64,000 nucleotides of DNA from an uncultured Saprospiraceae bacterium. Its GTDB lineage: Bacteria > Bacteroidota > Bacteroidia > Chitinophagales > Saprospiraceae. A model generated the notes under the pieces. It worked only from the letters and a program-made list of their open reading frames with translations. It was not told the DNA's origin and did not search any database. Where the stretch lies: assembly GCA_937921595.1 (NCBI GenBank), contig CAKZTD010000136.1, forward strand, positions 1-64,000, in the 5' to 3' direction. This document shows, one piece after another, positions 55,640 to 62,820 of this stretch; position 1 is the stretch's first letter, and each line of letters starts with the position of its first letter. Position numbers and translations under genes: made by a program.

Positions 55640-56412
55640 TATACTTCTCTTTCTTTAAGTTTGAAATAAGCGACTATCCACATCACTGGAGCTAACACAT
55701 ACCAAAAGATATTTTGAAGTAAAGGCCAAGCTGTATATTGCATAAAGTCTCTAAATGCTATACTTGGGATTATTCCTACGTTTTCTTTTGGTTCAAAAAA
55801 GCTTTGGAAGTACTCTGCAAAGATGCCTCTAAAACAAAGTCCTGTAAAAATACCAATGCCAATTCCTAATATTCCAATTGCAAAAAGTGTTTTGAAAAAT
55901 GCGAATCGATTGAAGGTTGCTGCTCCCAGAATGAATAGAGATTGGAGGACCAGATAAAGTTTAATTAATAATGGAAAACTCCCCGTTCGTATATCAAAAG
56001 GTCGGAAAGACCATTCAAAATAACTTTGAGTAACGGAATCAATTACTTGTGCAAAAATCCAATAAATTAACGTTAGTCCTATTAAGTATCCCAATGATGT
56101 AACTAAAAGTTTCAGTGAGAATTTTTCAAAGATCGAAGCTGGTAAAGCCAGATAATTCATTCGTTCTTCTTTTTTATTAAGCTCATTGAAACTAGAACTG
56201 GTAAAATAAAATCCTCCTGCTAAAAGTATGATGCCATACCATATTTCATGGAAACCTCCATTGTCATGATCGGAAGCATTTATTATAAAAATTATAGAGA
56301 GAATTACGAAAACTACACTTGCTACAATGATGGGCATTTTATAGCCTGAAGCTGTTTCTTCTCTAAGGAGATTTAAAAATCTCGACGGACTGAAAATTTG
56401 ATTAAGCGTCAT
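55639..56412 (-). CDS. ABC transporter permease (multi-TM), partner of the upstream ATPase
   Basis: About 257 residues from the ATG at 56412, which overlaps the ATPase gene end by 11 bases; a longer frame from 56463 runs inside that gene and adds a basic, non-hydrophobic stretch. Six transmembrane segments are visible ('MPIIVASVVFVILSIIFII', 'WYGIILLAGGFYFTSSS', 'LLVTSLGYLIGLTLIYWI' and others). No motif gives the substrate; ABC-2-type permeases with GntR regulators often handle antimicrobial or lipid stress. Confidence 0.78.
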   Translation of the reverse strand: MTLNQIFSPSRFLNLLREETASGYKMPIIVASVVFVILSIIFIINASDHDNGGFHEIWYGIILLAGGFYFTSSSFNELNKKEERMNYLALPASIFEKFSLKLLVTSLGYLIGLTLIYWIFAQVIDSVTQSYFEWSFRPFDIRTGSFPLLIKLYLVLQSLFILGAATFNRFAFFKTLFAIGILGIGIGIFTGLCFRGIFAEYFQSFFEPKENVGIIPSIAFRDFMQYTAWPLLQNIFWYVLAPVMWIVAYFKLKEREV

Positions 56413-57259
56413 GATGAACCTCCTTTTTAAATAGTTGCTGCATCTTTTCTTTGTTGCTGACAACTGCGTTAAATAATACTTCCATATCTACTTCGGTTTC
56501 TTCCCCAGTTACATTTGGAGTAACCGCTAGATAACCACCCGGCGTACGTTCTGCATATAAAGCATCACTAGCGGCAGATTCTTGAAAGTGCATCCCAAAA
56601 TGTAACTTGTTCGTAATCTCTTCGATGCTCGCATTGAAGATGATTTTTCCATTTTCCAAAATGATAACCGGATCAATAAGGTTGATCATGTCACGTACCT
56701 GATGTGTCGAAATGATAAAACATTTGTCATCAGTAATTGAACTGGCTAAGAGTTTTCGGAAAATACTTTTCGAAGGTATATCGAGTCCATTGGTTGGCTC
56801 ATCCAGAATCATTAAACTACTATTGGTAGCCATTCCGAAACTGAGTAAAACCTTTTTCTTTTGTCCGTAAGAAAGACGATTGATCTTATTGTTTTTTTCT
56901 AATTCAAATTCCTGAAGGTATTGGTCAAATTGCGATCCACTGAATTTTGGATAGAAGGCGCCGTATATTTTTTGGAAGCTGGCAATCTTCATATTCGGTG
57001 CAAAAAATTCTTCGGGTACAATGTATAAATCCGATAAGAAGGATGGATATCTATCTTCTGGATTATGTCCGTTTACGGTAAGGGTTCCGGATTTAGGATA
57101 TAACAAACCAGACATTAATTTTAATAAAGTGGTTTTTCCTGCTCCGTTTTTGCCAAGTAATCCACAGATGTTACCTGGAGCAATGCTTAGCTCTAGATCG
57201 CTAAACAGTGGCTTGTTCTTTTTGTAATGAAAATTTAAATCGTTAATTGTTATCATCAT
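56402..57259 (-). CDS. ABC transporter ATP-binding protein
   Basis: 285 residues. Walker A 'GKNGAGKTT', signature 'LSYGQKKKV', Walker B 'LMILDEPTNGLD' and the H-loop 'STHQ' are present. The C-terminal ~70 residues are an extra beta/helical tail. First gene of the ATPase-permease-GntR unit; its start follows the operator at 57274-57293 by 15 bases. Exports or signalling across the membrane are possible; the substrate is unknown. Confidence 0.93.
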   Translation of the reverse strand: MMITINDLNFHYKKNKPLFSDLELSIAPGNICGLLGKNGAGKTTLLKLMSGLLYPKSGTLTVNGHNPEDRYPSFLSDLYIVPEEFFAPNMKIASFQKIYGAFYPKFSGSQFDQYLQEFELEKNNKINRLSYGQKKKVLLSFGMATNSSLMILDEPTNGLDIPSKSIFRKLLASSITDDKCFIISTHQVRDMINLIDPVIILENGKIIFNASIEEITNKLHFGMHFQESAASDALYAERTPGGYLAVTPNVTGEETEVDMEVLFNAVVSNKEKMQQLFKKEVHHDA

Positions 57260-57273
57260 CGTTTGTGTTTTAC

Positions 57274-57293
57274 TGTACTACTTAACTAGTACA
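57274..57293. promoter_or_regulatory. Palindromic operator TGTACTA-N6-TAGTACA
   Basis: A perfect 7-6-7 dyad lies 15 bases before the ABC start codon, in the position of a repressor site. The GntR regulator encoded two genes downstream is the obvious candidate to bind it. Confidence 0.65.
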
Positions 57294-57450
57294 CTACAAA
57301 TGTATGTCAATTCTTTCGATAGATGCAAGCTTTTTTTAAACTTTCTTTAATTTTTTTGAAAAAAGGCCTTTAAAAAACATTTTAAGGCCTTTTTATGGGA
57401 ACGAATCGCAAAGTGAAATTGATAGTAAAGAGATGAAAATGGGTTTGAGG

Positions 57451-57475
57451 TGTACTACTTGGGTGTACTAGCTAG
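57451..57475. promoter_or_regulatory. Second TGTACTA site upstream of the operator
   Basis: TGTACTA occurs at 57451 and 57464 in direct orientation, the latter joined to TAGCTAG. The two copies of the half-site lie 160-170 bases upstream of the main operator, suggesting cooperative binding. Confidence 0.45.
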
Positions 57476-57673
57476 TGTGAAGTGAACAAGTATTTATATT
57501 AACAAGTGAGCAAATAGTCATTGTCTCACTCTTTCAAACTTATGAAGGTTATAAATCAATTAACTGGAATTACGCAACGTTAGAACTGAAAAATGCTTGA
57601 ATTTCGACAATTGCTTCAATCTGAAAAGTAGGCATGTTCTCGTATATTACTTGCGCGTCTTTGTATATTTTTA

Positions 57674-57810
57674 TTTCACGCAATGGCGCAAAGATCGCCA
57701 CGAGATACTGCTAATCATAAAACTCCTTCACATTTTTATTCTTCTAAATATTTTACTTGACCTTTAATTCCTTTCTGCTCTCGTGGCGTTCGTCGCGCCG
57801 TTGCGTGAAA
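57674..57810. repeat. GC-rich REP-like long inverted repeat
   Basis: TTTCACGCAATGGCGC (57674) pairs with GCGCCGTTGCGTGAAA (57795) with one G-T pair, and CGCCACGAG (57696) pairs with CTCGTGGCG (57779). The loop is an AT-rich 74 bases. Composition is much more GC-rich than the surroundings, suggesting a dispersed repeat family or remnant mobile element. Confidence 0.75.
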
Positions 57811-57941
57811 AGAATCTTTAAACAAGTATTTTGATTTATCTCACTCTGTTAAAACATAATATAGCTCTTCCGATTTTTCTATTTTTTTCAAAAACAAAAA
57901 TACCAATTTCAATACTATAATAAGTCTTTGCGTAACATCAG

Positions 57942-58892
57942 TCAATCAAAGCTAAAACTTTTTCCTTCCTCCGCAATTTGGAATCCCTTTTCAATAACCG
58001 CTTGATAAGCATCGCTCTGATTGTTTAAAACAGGATTGGTATGGTTGAAATGAATGAACTGTACTTTTGATTTATCACTAATAGAAAGCGGATCAAAAAC
58101 CTTAATACTTTCTTCGATAAAAGGGTGGGGGATGAGACTCATGTCTCGGCCAGGAATTTCTCCATTTTTATAAAAACTGCCATCTAGGAAAGCATAATCA
58201 ACTTGTTCGATTTCTTTTAAAATATCTCGATCCCATTTTTGCCATTTGTCAATATCTGGAATGAAGAGGCTACTCTTTTTATCGCTTTCAATTTTATATC
58301 CTACCGTTTCAGAATACTCATCCCGATGCGGAACTTGCATAGGGGTAATCTTAAAATTATTTCCAATAAGAATTGTAGAATCTGATTTCAATGGATGGAT
58401 TACAATATTTTTTAAATTGACCAATTGGCTCCATGGCCCATTATTTTCTAAAAAGTTTTTCATCGTCGGCATCGCATAGACTGGAACTTGATCAGCGCCC
58501 ATAGCTTCACGACCCAAGTTCATCAAACCAGTGTAATGTCCAATATGAGCATGCGTCAAAAAGATACCTGCCAATTCAATTCCCGGATAAGATTCTTGCA
58601 ATAGATAAAGTTGATCTTTAAAATCAGGTGTCGCATCAAATATCCAGGCTTTATTATTTTTAGGATCGATGAGTGAAATACAGGAAACCATCTTTCGAGC
58701 AACTTCTTTTTTCCAAACGGCTTTACAGCAATCTTTTTTGCAATTGGCTTGTGGATAGCCAGCATCTTGGGCGATACCTAGGATGGTGATGTTTGCATTT
58801 GTAACAATTGTTTTTTTATGTTGAGGTTGATCAACTTCAGAGGTAGGTTGGGCACAACTAAAAAAAAGTAAGAGATAGAATATATTTTTCAT
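57942..58892 (-). CDS. PqqB-like metallo-beta-lactamase-fold lipoprotein
   Basis: 316 residues with a lipobox ('LLLFFSCAQ', Cys13). 'NITILGIAQDAGYPQANCKKDCC' near residues 35-57 is characteristic of PqqB-like proteins, with a Cys-rich structural zinc site; 'LTHAHIGHYTGL' is the MBL metal motif HxHxxH-like, and 'QVPHRDEYSETVGYKI' supplies a further ligand. PqqB acts in PQQ cofactor synthesis, but no other pqq gene is present and the protein is exported, so another hydrolase role is likely. Start overlaps the stop of the next gene upstream by ATGA. Confidence 0.85.
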   Translation of the reverse strand: MKNIFYLLLFFSCAQPTSEVDQPQHKKTIVTNANITILGIAQDAGYPQANCKKDCCKAVWKKEVARKMVSCISLIDPKNNKAWIFDATPDFKDQLYLLQESYPGIELAGIFLTHAHIGHYTGLMNLGREAMGADQVPVYAMPTMKNFLENNGPWSQLVNLKNIVIHPLKSDSTILIGNNFKITPMQVPHRDEYSETVGYKIESDKKSSLFIPDIDKWQKWDRDILKEIEQVDYAFLDGSFYKNGEIPGRDMSLIPHPFIEESIKVFDPLSISDKSKVQFIHFNHTNPVLNNQSDAYQAVIEKGFQIAEEGKSFSFD

Positions 58893-59485
58893 TTTCCTTT
58901 GATTTCGTTCCAGGTTTTAAACAAAGATTCTTGAGTCGGACGATCTGCGGGAATTTCCCTTAGTGGTTCGCAAGGTTTTAGTGATTGATATAAATCCTTT
59001 GGAAGTGATTGATACAAAGCCGTTCCTTTCGTTTTCCAAGCGATCATGTCATCACTTACTTCTTTGATGATCTTACCGGGGTTACCAACGACAAGACTTC
59101 TTCTCGGAATTTTTGAATTTGCTTTTATAAAACACAAAGCACCGATAATACATTCCTCTCCGATTTCAACATTGTCCATAACAACGGCATTCATTCCGAC
59201 CAAGGTGTTTCGACCAACTGACGCACCATGGATAATCGCTCCATGTCCAATATGTGCTCCAGCATATAAGGTGACAGTTACTCCAGGAAACATATGCACC
59301 GTACAATTCTCCTGAACATTACAACCATCTTCAATGACAATACCGCCCCAGTCTCCTCGTAAAGCGGCGCCCGGTCCGATGTAGACGTCTTTCCCAATAA
59401 TCACATTGCCTGTAACGGCTGCTTGTGGATGTACATAAGAACTTTCATGGACCACTGGCTTGAAGCCTTTGAATTCGTAAATCAT
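58889..59485 (-). CDS. Gamma-carbonic-anhydrase-like hexapeptide-repeat protein
   Basis: 198 residues. Left-handed beta-helix hexapeptides run from ~15 to ~130 ('AAVTGNVIIGKDVYIGPGAALRG'). The three zinc-ligand histidines of the gamma-CA family occur in 'CTVHMFPGV' and 'HIGHGAIIHG'. Homologues include YrdA/PaaY, some with carbonic anhydrase and some with thioesterase activity. The gene ends inside the start of the PqqB-like gene (4-base overlap), so the two are translationally coupled. Confidence 0.9.
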   Translation of the reverse strand: MIYEFKGFKPVVHESSYVHPQAAVTGNVIIGKDVYIGPGAALRGDWGGIVIEDGCNVQENCTVHMFPGVTVTLYAGAHIGHGAIIHGASVGRNTLVGMNAVVMDNVEIGEECIIGALCFIKANSKIPRRSLVVGNPGKIIKEVSDDMIAWKTKGTALYQSLPKDLYQSLKPCEPLREIPADRPTQESLFKTWNEIKGK

Positions 59486-59512
59486 GGTTTCTTCTTTTTT
59501 GTAAAAATAAAC

Positions 59513-59548
59513 AAAAAAAGCGCCCCTGAAACAGGAGCGCTTTTTTTT
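59513..59548 (-). terminator. Terminator after the Bax-inhibitor-1 gene
   Basis: AGCGCCCCTG / CAGGAGCGCT, one mismatch and a 3-base loop, flanked by A7 and T8 runs, so it could work in both directions. Confidence 0.88.
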
Positions 59549-59566
59549 ACTTAAGACAAGCTTAAA

Positions 59567-60316
59567 TTAATCACGGAGATAAGACAATAGTCTTAAAATC
59601 TCTAAATACAACCAAACTAATGTAAATAGTAATCCCATTCCTGAATACCATTCCATATATTTTGGTGCTTTCATGGCTGCCCCTTTTTCGAAATTATCAA
59701 AATCGAGTAAAAGGTTCATCGTTGCAATACCAATAATAACTAATGTTATTCCAATACTAAGTAAACCTCCGTCGTGAAGCATCGGAAGGTCAATACCTAT
59801 AAAGTGACAAACAATATTGACTAGATAGAAGATCATGACTGCTCCAACAGCCATTGTCACCCCTGCTCTTAATTTCTGAGTTACTTTAATTAAACCAGAT
59901 TTATAGACCATTAGCATCATAAATAAAATCGCTGTTGTAATTCCTACGGCTTTTATTATGAGACCTGCATCTCCAGTAGCGGTAATATAATAAGTGGAAA
60001 TCGTTCCTACCAGCAATCCTTCAAGGACAGCATAAAGAGGAGCGAGATAAGGTGCTCGGCTAGGGTTTGAGGAAGTGATGAAATAAACAATAGCTCCTCC
60101 AATAATTCCAACCCACATAAAGATAGGGTTTGCAATTTGAGCAGCAAAGACAGCCGTAGCCAACATAACGACCATCAAAACGAGGGTTTTATTAATTGCG
60201 CCTTGGACAGTCATCACCTCTCCTCGTTCTACCAAATTGGCGTCTAATACGTTTTTGTACGTTTCTTCACCCAACATTGGGTTAGAAGATTCAGTAAATG
60301 CTTTTTTAAAACTCAT
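59567..60316 (-). CDS. Bax inhibitor-1/YccA family membrane protein
   Basis: 249 residues with seven transmembrane segments from ~45 onward. 'GVTMAVGAVMIFYLVNIV' and the late 'LDFDNFEKGAAMKAPKYMEWYSGMGLLFTLVWLYLEILRLLSYL' are typical of the BI-1/TMBIM group, including the Asp pair region used as a pH sensor for Ca2+ leak. YccA homologues interact with FtsH protease. It is a single gene followed by a strong terminator. Confidence 0.92.
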   Translation of the reverse strand: MSFKKAFTESSNPMLGEETYKNVLDANLVERGEVMTVQGAINKTLVLMVVMLATAVFAAQIANPIFMWVGIIGGAIVYFITSSNPSRAPYLAPLYAVLEGLLVGTISTYYITATGDAGLIIKAVGITTAILFMMLMVYKSGLIKVTQKLRAGVTMAVGAVMIFYLVNIVCHFIGIDLPMLHDGGLLSIGITLVIIGIATMNLLLDFDNFEKGAAMKAPKYMEWYSGMGLLFTLVWLYLEILRLLSYLRD

Positions 60317-60949
60317 ATTTTATACTTTTGATTTAATGCAATATACTAATATTTTGAGAAATGAATACTGCAAGTATTTAGCCGTAATAAGGCCTGTTCT
60401 ATAAAACAATCAATTTGCATCAAAGTTTAATAATCTTTTATAATTTTCTAAGCGTAGCGTACAAATTTTCAATAAATCATAGGGGATAGGCATTTTTTTG
60501 CAGTCTAGTTATAAATTGAGGCTTGATGCTATTATGTTGAGTGAAATGAATGAGTCGGTAAAACTAAATGATTAAGGGATTTTTTAATACTTTTTTTTGC
60601 CTAAGGAACCAACCTAGCTTCGATGAGAATCCTCTTTTAACTTTGATTAAAAAGATGAATTCAATTGGATTAGTCATTTTTAAATGGAATAGTTATATTT
60701 GCCAACCTTTTCGATCAATAAAAATCAATGAAACGATAATTTTTGGCTCGAATTTTAGGTTGTATAAAAGAGCATTAGCAAAAACAGAAACATTTGGTGC
60801 AACGCCTCAAAACTTGGCAAACCACTTGCGTACCAATTTTTAACAGATTACAGTTATCATTTACCTAAACTCAGCCTGCCTACATTTGTGGTGTAGGAAT
60901 TTTTATATGTTTAGTACAGATGTGCTAGCAGCATTTTACAAGTAAGTCT
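60317..60949. other. 633-base gap upstream of the DUF4956 operon
   Basis: It contains a TATATTTG box (60694-60701) and a weak stem with T tail (TTGGTGCAA at 60794 against TTGC-GT-ACCAA ending 60836). A 91-codon frame at 60568-60843 is present but has unusual residue use and was not accepted as a gene. Confidence 0.4.
60694..60701 (+). promoter_or_regulatory. Possible -7 box TATATTTG for the DUF4956 operon
   Basis: It matches TAnnTTTG on the plus strand, about 250 bases before the first start codon, which would give a long leader that includes the hairpin near 60794-60836. The -33 element is weak. Confidence 0.3.
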
Positions 60950-61756
60950 ATGTTTGAATTTTTATTAAATAACAGCAATACCGCCAGCGCTTCAGAATTT
61001 TCGACCATCATTACGGTATTATGTGCGTTTTTTCTCGCATCAATGATCGTACTGACTTATGAGTTGACAACGAAGGAAGCCGTTCGACCAGTTAATTTTT
61101 TACAAGGAATGGCATTAATCTCCATTGTATCTGCTATGGTTATGCAGGCCATAGGTGATTCATTGGCGAGAGGTCTTGGAATGTTAGGAGCATTAGCGAT
61201 TATTCGATTTAGAACGAAATTAGATAATCCGCGAAATATTACTTTCATGTTTGCAGCGATTGCGGCAGGTATCTCTTGTGGTGTTCTTGGGTTTATCACA
61301 GCCTTTGTCGGAACGATAGCTTTTTGTTCGGCAGCAATTATACTACGCTTCTCACCACTTGCAAATAATAGCGAACTGGTTGGGAATCTAAGGGTCAGAA
61401 TACCTGTTGATGGAAACCAAGAAAATGAATTGAATAAAATCTTAAAAAAGTTTTGCCGATTTATTGAATTGCAAGAAGTACGTTTAATGGAAGTTAAAAT
61501 TAAGCTAAACACACCGATAGAATTGCCTGTAGAATTAGAAACAACAGAAATCTCTGATCCGAATGAACAAGAAGGGGAGCTTAAATCGGCTGTTGTAGCT
61601 GAAGAAGATGTTGAACGAATCAAATATAAAGAGATGGTTTATCTGTTGAGTTTAAAAAAGCAAGAGAACCTGAGTACTCTTGCAGATGAAATAGAAACGA
61701 TTCCAGAAATCAGAGGAGTAAGGCTTCGACTGGATAAGCAAAGATTAAGTTTATGA
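60950..61756 (+). CDS. DUF4956 membrane protein, first gene of a putative export operon
   Basis: 268 residues. Four transmembrane segments lie in the first ~135 residues; 'GDSLARGLGMLGALAIIRFRTKLDNPRNITFMFAAIAAGISCG' (~70-112) is the DUF4956 core. The C-terminal ~120 residues are soluble, acidic and predicted cytosolic ('VRIPVDGNQENELNKILKKF', then a second alpha/beta unit). In other bacteria DUF4956 genes sit beside VTC-type polyphosphate polymerase and CotH genes (family knowledge); neither is in this window. Its stop overlaps the adaptor start by ATGA, so the proteins are likely made together. Confidence 0.9.
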   Translation: MFEFLLNNSNTASASEFSTIITVLCAFFLASMIVLTYELTTKEAVRPVNFLQGMALISIVSAMVMQAIGDSLARGLGMLGALAIIRFRTKLDNPRNITFMFAAIAAGISCGVLGFITAFVGTIAFCSAAIILRFSPLANNSELVGNLRVRIPVDGNQENELNKILKKFCRFIELQEVRLMEVKIKLNTPIELPVELETTEISDPNEQEGELKSAVVAEEDVERIKYKEMVYLLSLKKQENLSTLADEIETIPEIRGVRLRLDKQRLSL

Positions 61757-62820
61757 GATATTTAAATGTATTTTACATAGCGATGATTTTGGTAGGTCTT
61801 CTACTTTGGAAGATGAATGCTTCTTTCAAAAGTGAAGTGGTGACCTTTTATGGCTTTGCAGAAAATAAAGAAACAGAAATTAATTTCAACTATCCAACGG
61901 CGGTAGGGAAAATATATGTGACACCTGGACAACGAGTTAAGAAAGGAGAACCTTTACTGGATTTGTTTCGAATCAAATCTAAAGAGGTAATGGAAGATGA
62001 GCAATTCAAACTCGATGAAATGGATTCTCGAAACCGAAGTTGGGTGAATGAAAAACAGGCAGATATTCGAATTATTCAGAATCAAAAGAAAATGAGCTTG
62101 GAAGCGATAGATGCGGATGTTTTTAAATTGAAAAAGGAAATAGATTTTCAGAAATCTTTATACAGCGATTTAAAAACGGTGGATGCTGTTGATGCAACTT
62201 ATAAACCACTATCTGATAAAGTGAGAGAATTGGAAAATGAGCGAACAGCTTTGTCTGCTTCTTATGATGAAAAAATTGATAAGATTCAAACTGAAATTAG
62301 CTTGGAAGCGAATACTTTTACGATTAGAAAAAATAGAATCTATGCAGAGAAAGAATTTGAAGATTCTAATCGAGTGATTCAAAATCAATTGGTTGCTCCA
62401 TTCGATGGAGTGGTAGGAAATGTACATTGCAAAGAAGAAGAGCACATTCCTTCTTACAGAACCTTGATTACTTTTTATGAACCAAACCCTAGTCTTGTTT
62501 CTGGATATGTCCATGAAGATTTGGTTGTCCATGTAGCACTCGAAGATTCCTTTATTATTCGTTCTACCAAAGATTTAGAAACTGCCTGTTATGGAAAAGT
62601 AGTTGGTCTGGGTTCTCGTATTTCTGAGATACCAGAAAGGCTTCGGAAGATTCCTGATTTTAAAACTTATGGTCGAGAAATCTTGATAAGTATTCCGCCA
62701 ACTAATAATTTTCTTCAAAAAGAAAAAGTAGTATTGAAATTTGTAAACCCACCAAAAGGTATTTCTGAACCTGTTCGAAAAAAGAATTTAGTTGAAGATC
62801 TAAAAAGTCAAATCAAGTGA
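61753..62820 (+). CDS. HlyD-like periplasmic adaptor (membrane fusion) protein
   Basis: 355 residues. One N-terminal transmembrane segment (~5-20), then a half-lipoyl motif 'AVGKIYVTPGQRVKKGEPLLDL' (~50-72), a long coiled-coil hairpin (~75-205) and the second half-lipoyl 'LVAPFDGVVGNVHCKEEEHI' (~212-232), followed by a beta-barrel domain. This is the layout of HlyD/EmrA-type adaptors that bridge inner-membrane pumps and TolC. It is flanked by DUF4956 and the TolC-like gene with overlapping starts, and no ABC, RND or MFS pump is present. Confidence 0.9.
   Translation: MRYLNVFYIAMILVGLLLWKMNASFKSEVVTFYGFAENKETEINFNYPTAVGKIYVTPGQRVKKGEPLLDLFRIKSKEVMEDEQFKLDEMDSRNRSWVNEKQADIRIIQNQKKMSLEAIDADVFKLKKEIDFQKSLYSDLKTVDAVDATYKPLSDKVRELENERTALSASYDEKIDKIQTEISLEANTFTIRKNRIYAEKEFEDSNRVIQNQLVAPFDGVVGNVHCKEEEHIPSYRTLITFYEPNPSLVSGYVHEDLVVHVALEDSFIIRSTKDLETACYGKVVGLGSRISEIPERLRKIPDFKTYGREILISIPPTNNFLQKEKVVLKFVNPPKGISEPVRKKNLVEDLKSQIK

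Larger units (their letters stand above)
57260..57941. other. 682-base gap with operators and a GC-rich hairpin
   Basis: It holds the operators at 57274 and 57451, a small AGTGAG/CTCACT stem near 57505-57530 and the GC-rich palindrome at 57674-57810. No coding region was recognised. Confidence 0.5.

Noticed and set aside
56413-56463. Longer start for the ABC permease
   Set aside because: It would overlap the ATPase gene by over 60 bases and add a basic, non-hydrophobic stretch; the ATG at 56412 fits a standard short overlap.
60568-60843. 91-codon plus-strand frame upstream of the DUF4956 operon
   Set aside because: It spans a likely promoter box and a hairpin, and has odd residue use. Left as non-coding, though a small unknown protein cannot be excluded.
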